Source: Nectonema munidae (Eukaryota > Nematomorpha > Nectonematoida > Nectonematidae). Taken from it: a DNA stretch of 64,000 nucleotides. Shown here piece by piece: positions 48,926 through 61,100 of this stretch (positions within the stretch are counted from its first letter, which is position 1; every line of letters starts with the position of its first letter). Position numbers and translations under genes: made by a program. The notes beneath the pieces were generated by a model. It worked only from the letters and a program-made list of their open reading frames with translations. It was not told the DNA's origin and did not search any database. Location of the stretch: positions 1,023,161 to 1,087,160 of the forward strand of contig JAUIRK010000292.1 in NCBI GenBank assembly GCA_030549495.1, written 5' to 3'.

Positions 48926-51900
48926 CCCCTTTACTTGGTAAAGATGCCAAACCAGAAGATAAATCCAAGCCATGTAAATTTTATTTATTTCTTTTTTCTC
49001 AAATATTATTTAAGAAATTGCATGTTTTTCTTTGCATTTTTCATTCAACATTTTTTTAATAAAATTATTTTCTTAATAATCAATTTTCATTTATTTTACA
49101 TAGCCCCATTACTTGGTAAAGATGCCAAACCCGAAGATAAACCCAAACCATGTAAATTTTATTTATTTATTTTTCTCTAATATTATTTAAGATATAGCTT
49201 AAATTTTTATTGATAAATTAATACATTCAGAAAATTGCATGTTTTTCTTCATTTTTTTGATTTAAGTCCCTAATAATCAATTTTCATTTTATTTTACATA
49301 GCCCCTTTACTTGGTAAAGATGCCAAACCAGAAGATAAATCCAAACCATGTAAATTTTATTTATTTCTTTTTTCTCTAATATTATTTAAGATATAGCTTA
49401 AATTTTTATTGATAAATTAATAAATTCAGAAAATTGCATGTTTTTCTTTAAATTTTTTTATTTAAGTCCCTAATAATCAATTTTGATTTTATTTTACATA
49501 GCCCCTTTACTTGGTAAAGATGCCAAACCAGAAGATAAATCCAAACCATGTAAATTTTATTTATTTCTTTTTTCTCAAATATTATTTAAGAAATTGCATG
49601 TTTTTCTTTGCATTTTCCATTAAACATTTTTTTAATAAAATTATTTACTTAATAATCAATTTCATTTTATTTTACATAGCCCCTTTACTTGGTAAAGATG
49701 CCAAACCAGAAGATAAATCCAAACCATGTAAATTATCTTTATTTATTTTTCTCAAATATTATTTAAGAAATTGCATGTTTTTCTTTGCATTTTCCATTCA
49801 ACATTTTTTTAATAAAATTATTTACTTAATAATCAATTTTCATTTTATTTTACATAGCCCCTTTACTTGGTAAAGATGCCAAACCAGAAGATAAATCCAA
49901 ACCATGTAAATTTTATTTATTTCTTTTTTCTCTAATATTATTTAAGATATAGCTTAAATTTTTATTGATAAATTAATAAATTCAGAAAATTGCATGTTTT
50001 TCTTCATTTTTTTGATTTAAGTCCCTAATAATCAATTTTCATTTTATTTTACATAGCCCCTTTACTTGGTAAAGATGCCAAACCAGAAGATAAATCCAAA
50101 CCATGTAAATTTTATTTATTTCTTTTTTCTCTAATATTATTCAAGATATAGCTTAAATTTTTATTGATAAATTAAACCAGAAGAAATCCAAACCATGTAA
50201 ATTTTATTTATTTCTTTTTTCTCAAATATTATTTAAGAAATTGCATGTTTTTCTTTGCATTTTTCATTCAACATTTTTTTAATAAAATTATTTTCTTAAT
50301 AATCAATTTTCATTTATTTTACATAGCCCCATTGCTTGGTAAAGATGCCAAACCCGAAGATATATCCAAACCATGTAAATTTTATTTATTTCTTTTTTCT
50401 CAAATATTATTTAAGAAATTGCATGTTTTTCTTTGAATTTTCCATTCAACATTTTTTAATAAAATTATTTACTTAATAATCAATTTCATTTTATTTTACA
50501 TAGCCCCTTTACTTGGTAAAGATGCCAAACCAGAAGATAAATCCAAACCATGTAAATTTTATTTATTTCTTTTTCTCTAATATTATTTAAGATATAGCTT
50601 AAATTTTTATTGATAAATTAATAAATTCAGAAAATTGCATGTTTTTCTTCATTTTTTTTATTTAAGTCCCTAATAATCAATTTTCATTTTATTTTACATA
50701 GCCCCTTTACTTGGTAAAGATGCCAAACCAGAAGATAAATCCAAACCATGTAAATTTTATTTATTTCTTTTTTCTCTAATATTATTTAAGATATAGCTTA
50801 AATTTTTATTGATAAATTAATAAATTCAGAAAATTGCATGTTTTTTTTTGCATTTCATTCAATATTTTTTTGATTTAAGTCCCTAATAATCAATTTTCAT
50901 TTTATTTTACATAGCCCCTTTACTTGGTAAAGATGCCAAACCAGAAGATAAATCCAAACCATGTAAATTTTATTTATTTCTTTTTTCTCAAATATTATTT
51001 AAGAAATTGCATGTTTTTCTTTGCATTTTTCATTCAACATTTTTTTAATAAAATTATTTTCTTAATAATCAATTTTCATTTATTTTACATAGCCCCATTG
51101 CTTGGTAAAGATGCCAAACCCGAAGATAAATCCAAACCATGTAAATTTTATTTATTTCATTTTTCTCTAATATTATTTAAGATATAGCTTAAATTTTTAT
51201 TGATAAATTAATAAATTCAGAAAATTGCATGTTTTTTTTTGCATTTCATTCAATATTTTTTTGATTTAAGTCCCTAATAATCAATTTTGATTTTATTTTA
51301 CATAGCCCCTTTACTTGGTAAAGATGCCAAACCAGAAGATAAATCCAAACCATGTAAATTTTATTTATTTCTTTTTTCTCAAATATTATTTAAGAAATTG
51401 CATGTTTTTCTTTGCATTTTTCATTCAACATTTTTTTAATAAAATTATTTACTTAATAATCAATTTTCATTTTATTTTACATAGCCCCATTACTTGGTAA
51501 AGATGCCAAACCAGAAGATAAATCCAAACCATGTAAATTTTATTTATTTATTTTTCTCAAATATTATTTAAGAAATTGCATGTTTTTCTTATGCATTTTC
51601 CATTCAACATTTTTTTAATAAAATTATTTACTTAATAATCAATTTTCATTTTATTTTACATAGCCCCTTTACTTGGTAAAGATGCCAAACCAGAAGATAA
51701 ATCCAAACCATGTAAATTTTATTTATTTCTTTTTTCTCTAATATTATTTAAGATATAGCTTAAATTTTTATTGATAAATTAATAAATTCAGAAAATTGCA
51801 TGTTTTTCTTCATTTTTTTTATTTAAGTCCCTAATAATCAATTTTCATTTTATTTTACATAGCCCCTTTACTTGGTAAAGATGCCAAACCAGAAGATAAA

Positions 51901-54900
51901 TCCAAACCATGTAAATTTAATTTTTTTCTTTTTCTCAAATATTATTTAAAGAAATTGCATGTTTTTCTTTGCATTTTTCATTCATCATTTTTTTAATAAA
52001 ATTATTTTCTTAATAATCAATTTTCATTTATTTTACATAGCCCCATTACTTGGTAAAGATGCCAAACCCGAAGATAAATCCAAACCATGTAAATTTTATT
52101 TATTCCTTTTTTCTCTAATATTATTTAAGATATAGCTTAAATTTTTATTGATAAATTAATAAATTCAGAAAATTGCATGTTTTTTTGCATTTCATTCAAT
52201 ATTTTTTGATTTAAGTCCCTAATAATCAATTTCATTTTATTTTACATAGCCCCTTTTCTTGGTAAAGATGCCAAACCAGAAGATAAATCCAAACCATGTA
52301 AATTTTATTTATTTCTTTTTTCTCAAATATTATTTAAGAAATTGCATGTTTTTCTTTGCATTTTTCATTCAACATTTTTTTAATAAAATTATTTTCTTAA
52401 TAATCAATTTTCATTTTATTTTACATAGCCCCATTACTTGATAAAGATGCCAAACCCGAAGATAAATCCAAACCATGTAAATTTTATTTATTTTTTTTTC
52501 TCAAATATTATTTAAGATATAGCTTAAATTTTTATTGATAAATTAATAAATTCAGAAAATTGCATGTTTTTCTTCATTTTTTTGATTTAAGTCCCTAATA
52601 ATCAATTTTCATTTTATTTTACATAGCCCCTTTACTTGGTAAAGATGCCAAACCAGAAGATAAATCCAAACCATGTAAATTTTATTTATTTCTTTTTTCT
52701 CAAATATTATTTAAGAAATTGCATGTTTTTCTTTGCATTTTTCATTCAACATTTTTTTAATAAAATTATTTTCTTAATAATCAATTTTCATTTTATTTTA
52801 CATAGCCCCTTTACTTGGTAAAGATGCCAAACCAGAAGATAAATCCAAACCATGTAAATTTTATTTATTTCTTTTTTCTCTAATATTATTTAAGATATAG
52901 CTTAAATTTTTATTGATAAATTAATAAATTCAGAAAATTGCATGTTTTTTTTTTCATTCAATATTTTTTTGATTTAAGTCCCTAATAATCAATTTTCATT
53001 TTATTTTACATAGCCCCTTTACTTGGTAAAGATGCCAAACCAGAAGATAAATCCAAACCATGTAAATTTTATTTATTTTTTTTTTCTCTAATATTATTTA
53101 AGATATAGCTTAAATTTTTATTGATAAATTAATAAATTCAGAAAATTGCATGTTTTTTTGCATTTCATTAATATTTTTTTGATTTAAGTCCCTAATAATC
53201 AATTTTCATTTTATTTTACATAGCCCCTTTACTTGGTAAAGATGCCAAACCAGAAGATAAATCCAAACCATGTAAATTTTATTTATTTCTTTTTTCTCAA
53301 ATATTATTTAAGAAATTGATATTTTTTCTTTGCATTTTTCATTCAACATTTTTTTAATAAAATTATTTACTTAATAATCAATTTCATTTTATTTTACATA
53401 GCCCCATTACTTGGTAAAGATGCCAAACCAGAAGATAAATCCAAACCATGTAAATTTTATTTATTTCTTTTTTCTCAAATATTATTTAAGAAATTGCATG
53501 TTTTTCTTTGCATTTTCCATTCAACATTTTTTTAATAAAATTATTTTCTTAATAATCAATTTCATTTTATTTTACATAGCCCCATTACTTGGTAAAGATG
53601 CCAAACCAGAAGATAAATCCAAACCATGTAAATTTTATTAATATCTTTTTTCTCTAATATTATTTAAGATATAGCTTAAATTTTTATTGATAAATTAATA
53701 AATTCAGAAAATTGCATGTTTTTCTTCATTTTTTTTATTTAAGTCCCTAATAATCAATTTTCATTTTATTTTACATAGCCCCTTTACTTGGTAAAGATGC
53801 CAAACCAGAAGATAAATCCAAACCATGTAAATTTTATTTATTTCTTTTTCTCAAATATTATTTAAGAAATTGCATGTTTTTCTTTGCATTTTTCATTCAA
53901 CATTTTTTTAATAAAATTATTTTCTTAATAATCAATTTTCATTTATTTTACATAGCCCCATTACTTGGTAAAGATGCCAAACCCGAAGATAAATCCAAAC
54001 CATGTAAATTTTCTTTATTTTTTTTCTCTAATATTATTTAAGATATAGCTTAAATTTTTATTGATAAATTAATAAATTCAGAAAATTGCATGTTTTTCTT
54101 CATTTTTTTGATTTAAGTCCCTAATAATCAATTTTCATTTTATTTTACATAGCCCCTTTACTTGGTAAAGATGCCAAACCAGAAGATAAATCCAAACCAT
54201 GTAAATTTTATTAATTTCTTTTTTCTCTAATATTATTTAAGATATAGCTTAAATTTTTATTGATAAATTAATAAATTCAGAAAATTGCATGTTTTTTTGC
54301 ATTTCATTCAATATTTTTTGATTTAAGTCCCTAATAATCAATTTTGATTTTATTTTACATAGCCCCTTTACTTGGTAAAGATGCCAAACCAGAAGATAAA
54401 TCCAAACCATGTAAATTTAATTTTTTTCTTTTTTTCAAATATTATTTAAGATATAGCTTAAATTTTTATTGATAAATTAATAAATTCAGAAAATTGCATG
54501 TTTTTTTTTGCATTTCATTCAACATTTTTTTGATTTAAGTCCCTAATAATCAATTTTCATTTTATCTTACATAGCCTCTTTACTTGGTAAAGATGCCAAA
54601 CCAGAAGATAAATCCAAACCATGTAAATTTTATTTATTTCTTTTTTCTCAAATATTATTTAAGAAATTGCATGTTTTTCTTTGCATTTTTCATTCAACAT
54701 TTTTTTAATAAAATTATTTACTTAATAATCAATTTCATTTTATTTTACATAGCCCCATTACTTGGTAAAGATGCCAAACCAGAAGATAAATCCAAACCAT
54801 GTAAATTTTATTAATTTCTTTTTTCTCTAATATTATTTAAGATATAGCTTAAATTTTTATTGATAAATTAATAAATTCAGAAAATTGCATGTTTTTTTGC

Positions 54901-55009
54901 ATTTCATTCAATATTTTTTGATTTAAGTCCCTAATAATCAATTTCATTTTATTTTACATAGCCCCTTTTCTTGGTAAAGATGCCAAACCAGAAGATAAAT
55001 CCAAACCAT
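48926..55009 (+). CDS. Array exons, segment 6 (33-copy higher-order block, second copy)
   Basis: Exon starts: 48926, 49104, 49302, 49502, 49680, 49858, 50057, then a truncated copy at 50174, then 50327, 50504, 50702, 50915, 51093, 51306, 51485, 51664, 51863, 52041, 52250, 52429, 52627, 52806, 53014, 53224, 53402, 53580, 53779, 53956, 54153, 54363, 54575, 54753, 54962. This matches segment 4 one to one in number, order and spacing, with a few small indels in the introns. The first exon has AAGCCAT instead of AAACCAT (still Lys-Pro). DISKP at 50327 pairs with 38627. Confidence 0.85.
50174..50196 (+). pseudogene. Truncated array exon without acceptor, second copy
   Basis: Same junction of intron body to exon 3' half as at 38472, with two further bases lost inside the exon remnant (agaagaaatcc instead of agaagatatatcc). 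The shared breakpoint shows that segments 4 and 6 descend from one block. Its donor is intact but there is no acceptor. Confidence 0.85.
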
Positions 55010-55135
55010 GTAAATTTTATTTATTTCTTTTTTCTCAAATATTATTTAAGAAATTGCATGTTTTTCTTTGCATTTTTCATTCAACATTTTTTTAATAAAA
55101 TTATTTTCAATCAATTTTAATTTTATTTTACATAG

Positions 55136-58100
55136 CCCCTTTACTTGGTAAAGATGCCAAACCAGAAGATAAATCCAAACCATGTAAATTTTATTTATTT
55201 TTTTTTTCTCAAATATTATTTAAGATATAGCTTAAATTTTTATTGATAAATTAATAAATTCAGAAAATTGCATGTTTTTTTGTTTCATTCAACATTTTTT
55301 GATTTAAGTCCCTAATAATCAATTTTCATTTTATCTTACATAGCCCCTTTACTTGGTAAAGATGCCAAACCAGAAGATAAATCCAAACCATGTAAATTTT
55401 ATTTATTTCTTTTTTCTCAAATATTATTTAAGAAATTGCATGTTTTTCTTTGCATTTTTCATTCAACATTTTTTTAATAAAATTATTTTCTTAATAATCA
55501 ATTTTCATTTATTTTACATAGCCCCATTACTTGGTAAAGATGCCAAACCCGAAGATAAACCCAAACCATGTAAATTTTATTTATTTTTTTTTCTCAAATA
55601 TTATTTAAGATATAGCTTAAATTTTTATTGATAAATTAATAAATTCAGAAAATTGCATGTTTTTTCTTCATTTTTTTGATTTAAGTCCCTAATAATCAAT
55701 TTTCATTTTATTTTACATAGCCCCTTTACTTGGTAAAGATGCCAAACCAGAAGATAAATCCAAACCATGTAAATTTTATTTATTTCTTTTTTCTCAAATA
55801 TTATTTAAGAAATTGCATGTTTTTCTTTGCATTTTTCATTCAACATTTTTTTAATAAAATTATTTTCTTAATAATCAATTTTCATTTATTTTACATAGCC
55901 CCATTACTTGGTAAAGATGCCAAACCCGAAGATAAACCCAAACCATGTAAATTTTATTTATTTTTTTTCTCAAATATTATTTAAGATATAACTTAAATTT
56001 TTATTGATAAATTAATACATTCAGAAAATTGCATGTTTTTCTTCATTTTTTTGATTTAAGTCCCTAATAATCAATTTTCATTTTATTTTACATAGCCCCT
56101 TTACTTGGTAAAGATGCCAAACCAGAAGATAAATCCAAACCATGTAAATTTTATTTATTTCTTTTTTCTCTAATATTATTTAAAATATAGCTTAAATTTT
56201 TATTGATAAATTAATAAATTCAGAAAATTGCATGTTTTTCTTCAATTTTTTTTATTTAAGTCCCTAATAATCAATTTTGATTTTATTTTACATAGCCCCT
56301 TTACTTGGTAAAGATGCCAAACCAGAAGATAAATCCAAACCATGTAAATTTTATTTATTTCTTTTTTCTCAAATATTATTTAAGAAATTGCATGTTTTTC
56401 TTTGCATTTTTCATTCAACATTTTTTTAATAAAATTATTTTCTTAATAATCAATTTTCATTTATTTTACATAGCCCCATTACTTGGTAAAGATGCCAAAC
56501 CCGAAGATAAATCCAAACCATGTAAATTTTATTTATTTATTTTTTCTCAAATATTATTTAAAATATAGCTTAAATTTTTATTGATAAATTAATAAATTCA
56601 GAAAATTTCATGTTTTTCTTCATTTTTTTGATTTAAGTCCCTAATAATCCATTTTCATTTTATTTTACATAGCCCCTTTACTTGGTAAAGATGCCAAACC
56701 AGAAGATAAATCCAAACCATGTAAATTTTATTTATTTCTTTTTTCTCAAATATTATTTAAGAAATTGCATGTTTTTCTTTGCATTTTTCATTCAACATTT
56801 TTTTAATAAAATTATTTACTTAATAATCAATTTCATTTTATTTTACATAGCCCCTTTACTTGGTAAAGATGCCAAACCAGAAGATAAATCCAAACCATGT
56901 AAATTTTATTTATTTCTTTTTCTCTAATATTATTTAAGATATAGCTTAAATTTTTATTGATAAATTAATAAATTCAGAAAATTGCATGTTTTTTTGCATT
57001 TCATTCAATATTTTTTGATTTAAGTCCCTAATAATCAATTTTGATTTTATTTTACATAGCCCCTTTACTTGGTAAAGATGCCAAACCAGAAGATAAATCC
57101 AAACCATGTAAATTTTATTTATTTCTTTTTTCTCAAATATTATTTAAGAAATTGCATGTTTTTCTTTGCATTTTTCATTCAACATTTTTTTAATAAAATT
57201 ATTTTCAATCAATTTTGATTTTATTTTACATAGCCCCTTTACTTGGTAAAGATGCCAAACCAGAAGATAAATCCAAACCATGTAAATTTAATTTTTTTCT
57301 TTTTCTCAAATATTATTTAAGATATAGCTTAAATTTTTATTGATAAATTAATAAATTCAGAAAATTGCATGTTTTTTTTTGCATTTCATTCAACATTTTT
57401 TTGATTTAAGTCCCTAATAATCAATTTTCATTTTATCTTACATAGCCTCTTTACTTGGTAAAGATGCCAAACCAGAAGATAAATCCAAACCATGTAAATT
57501 TTATTTATTTCTTTTTTCTCAAATATTATTTAAGAAATTGCATGTTTTTCTTTGCATTTTTCATTCAACATTTTTTTAATAAAATTATTTACTAATCAAT
57601 TTCATTTTATTTTACATAGCCCCTTTACTTGGTAAAGATGCCAAACCAGAAGATAAATCCAAACCATGTAAATTTAATTTTTTACTTTTTCTCAAATATT
57701 ATTTAAGATATAGCTTAAAATTTTATTGATAAATTAATAAATTCAGAAAATTGCATGTTTTTTTTGCATTTCATTCAACATTTTTTTGATTTAAGTCCCT
57801 AATAATCAATTTTCATTTTATCTTACATAGCCTCTTTACTTGGTATAGATGCCAAACCAGAAGATAAATCCAAACCATGTAAATTTTATTTATTTCTTTT
57901 TTCTCAAATATTATTTAAGAAATTGCATGTTTTTCTTTGCATTTTTCATTCAATATTTTTTTAATAAAATTATTTTCAATCAATTTTAATTTTATTTTAC
58001 ATAGCCCCATTACTTGGTAAAGATGCCAAACCCGAAGATAAATCCAAACCATGTAAATTTTATTTATTTCTTTTTCTCAAATATTATTTAAGATATAGCA

Positions 58101-61100
58101 TGTTTTTCTTGATGAATTAATAAATTCAGAAAATTGCATTTTTTTAATAAATTTTTTATTTAGCTTAATAATCAATTTTCATTTTATTTTACATAGCCCC
58201 ATTACTTGGTAAAGATGCCAAACCAGAAGATAAATCCAAACCATGTAAATTATCTTTATTTCTTTTTCTCAAATATTATTTAAGAAATTGCATGTTTTTC
58301 TTTGCATTTTTCATTCAACATTTTTTTAATAAAATTATTTACTTAATAATCAATTTCATTTTATTTTACATAGCCCCTTTACTTGGTAAAGATGCCAAAC
58401 CAGAAGATAAATCCAAACCATGTAAATTTTATTTATTTCTTTTTCTCTAATATTATTTAAGATATAGCTTAAATTTTTATTGATAAATTAATAAATTCAG
58501 AAAATTGCATGTTTTTTTTTGCATTTCATTCAATATTTTTTTGATTTAAGTCCCTAATAATTAATTTTGATTTTATTTTACATACCCCTTTACTTGGTAA
58601 AGATGCCAAACCAGAAGATAAATCTAAACCATATAAATTTTATTAATGTCTTTTTTCTCTAATATTATTTAAGATATAGCTTAAATTTTTATTGATAAAT
58701 TAATAAATTCAGAAAATTGCATGTTTTTTTGCATTTCATTCAATATTTTTTGATTTAAGTCCCTAATAATTAATTTTGATTTTATTTTACATAGCCCCTT
58801 TACTTGGTAAAGATGCCAAACCAGAAGATAAATCCAAACCATGTAAATTTTATTTATTTCTTTTTTCTCAAATATTATTTAAGAAATTGCATGTTTTTCT
58901 TTGCATTTTTCATTCAACATTTTTTTAATAAAATTATTTTCAATGAATTTTAATTTTATTTTACATAGCCCCTTTACTTGGTAAAGATGCCAAACCAGAA
59001 GATAAATCCAAACCATGTAAATTTTATTTATTTCTTTTTTCTCAAATATTATTTAAGATATAGCTTAAATTTTTATTGATAAATTAATAAATTCAGAAAA
59101 TTGCATGTTTTTTTTTGCATTTCATTCAACATTTTTTGATTTAAGTCCCTAATAATCAATTTTCATTTTATTTTACATAGCCCCTTTACTTGGTAAAGAT
59201 GCCAAACCAGAAGATAAATCCAAACCATGTAAATTTTATTTATTTCTTTTTTCTCAAATATTATTTAAGAAATTGCATGTTTTTCTTTGCATTTTTCATT
59301 CAACATTTTTTTAATAAAATTATTTTCTTAATAATCAATTTTCATTTATTTTACATAGCCCCATTACTTGGTAAAGATGCCAAACCCGAAGATAAACCCA
59401 AACCATGTAAATTTTATTTATTTTTTTTTTCTCTAATATTATTTAAGATATAGCTTAAATTTTTATTGATAAATTAATACATTCAGAAAATTGCATGTTT
59501 TTCTTCATTTTTTTGATTTAAGTCCCTAATAATCAATTTTCATTTTATTTTACATAGCCCCTTTACTTGGTAAAGATGCCAAACCAGAAGATAAATCCAA
59601 ACCATGTAAATTTTATTTATTTCTTTTTTTCTCAAATATTATTTAAGAAATTGCATGTTTTTCTTTGCATTTTTCATTCAACATTTTTTTAATAAAATTA
59701 TTTTCTTAATAATCAATTTTCATTTATTTTACATAGCCCCATTACTTGGTAAAGATGCCAAACCCGAAGATAAACCCAAACCATGTAAATTTTATTTATT
59801 TTTTTTTCTCTAATATTATTTAAGATATAGCTTAAATTTTTATTGATAAATTAATACATTCAGAAAATTGCATGTTTTTTCTTCATTTTTTTGATTTAAG
59901 TCCCTAATAATCAATTTTCATTTTATTTTACATAGCCCCTTTACTTGGTAAAGATGCCAAACCAGAAGATAAATCCAAACCATGTAAATTTTATTTATTT
60001 CTTTTTTCTCTAATATTATTTAAGATATAGCTTAAATTTTTATTGATAAATTAATAAATTCAGAAAATTGCATGTTTTTTTGCATTTTCATTCAATATTT
60101 TTTGATTTAAGTCCCTAATAATCAATTTTGATTTTATTTTACATAGCCCCTTTACTTGGTAAAGATGTCAAACCAGAAGATAAATCCAAACCATGTAAAT
60201 TTTATTTATTTCTTTTTTCTCAAATATTATTTAAGATATAGCTTAAATTTTTATTGATAAATTAATAAATTCAGAAAATTGCATGTTTTTTTTTGCATTT
60301 CATTCAACATTTTTTGATTTAAGTCCCTAATAATCAATTTTCATTTTATTTTACATAGCCCCTTTACTTGGTAAAGATGCCAAACCAGAAGATAAATCCA
60401 AACCATGTAAATTTTATTTATTTCTTTTTTCTCAAATATTATTTAAGAAATTGCATGTTTTTCTTTGCATTTTTCATTCAACATTTTTTTAATAAAATTA
60501 TTTTCTTAATAATCAATTTTCATTTTATTTTACATAGCCCCATTACTTGGTAAAGATGCCAAACCAGAAGATAAATCCAAACCATGTAAATTTTATTTAT
60601 TTCCTTTTTCTCTAATATTATTTAAGATATAGCTTAAATTTTTATTGATAAATTAATAAATTCAGAAAATTGCATGTTTTTTTTCATTTCATTCAACATT
60701 TTTTGATTTAAGTCCCTAATAATCAATTTTCATTTTATTTTACATAGCCCCTTTACTTGGTAAAGATGCCAAACCAGAAGATAAATCCAAACCATGTAAA
60801 TTTTATTTATTTCTTTTTTCTCAAATATTATTTAAGAAATTGCATGTTTTTCTTTGCATTTTTCATTCAACATTTTTTTAATAAAATTATTTTCTTAATA
60901 ATCAATTTTCATTTTATTTTACATAGCCCCATTACTTGGTAAAGATGCCAAACCAGAAGATAAATCCAAACCATGTAAATTTTATTTATTTCTTTTTTCT
61001 CTAATATTATTTAAGATATAGCTTAAATTTTTATTGATAAATTAATAAATTCAGAAAATTGCATGTTTTTTTGCATTTCATTCAACATTTTTTGATTTAA

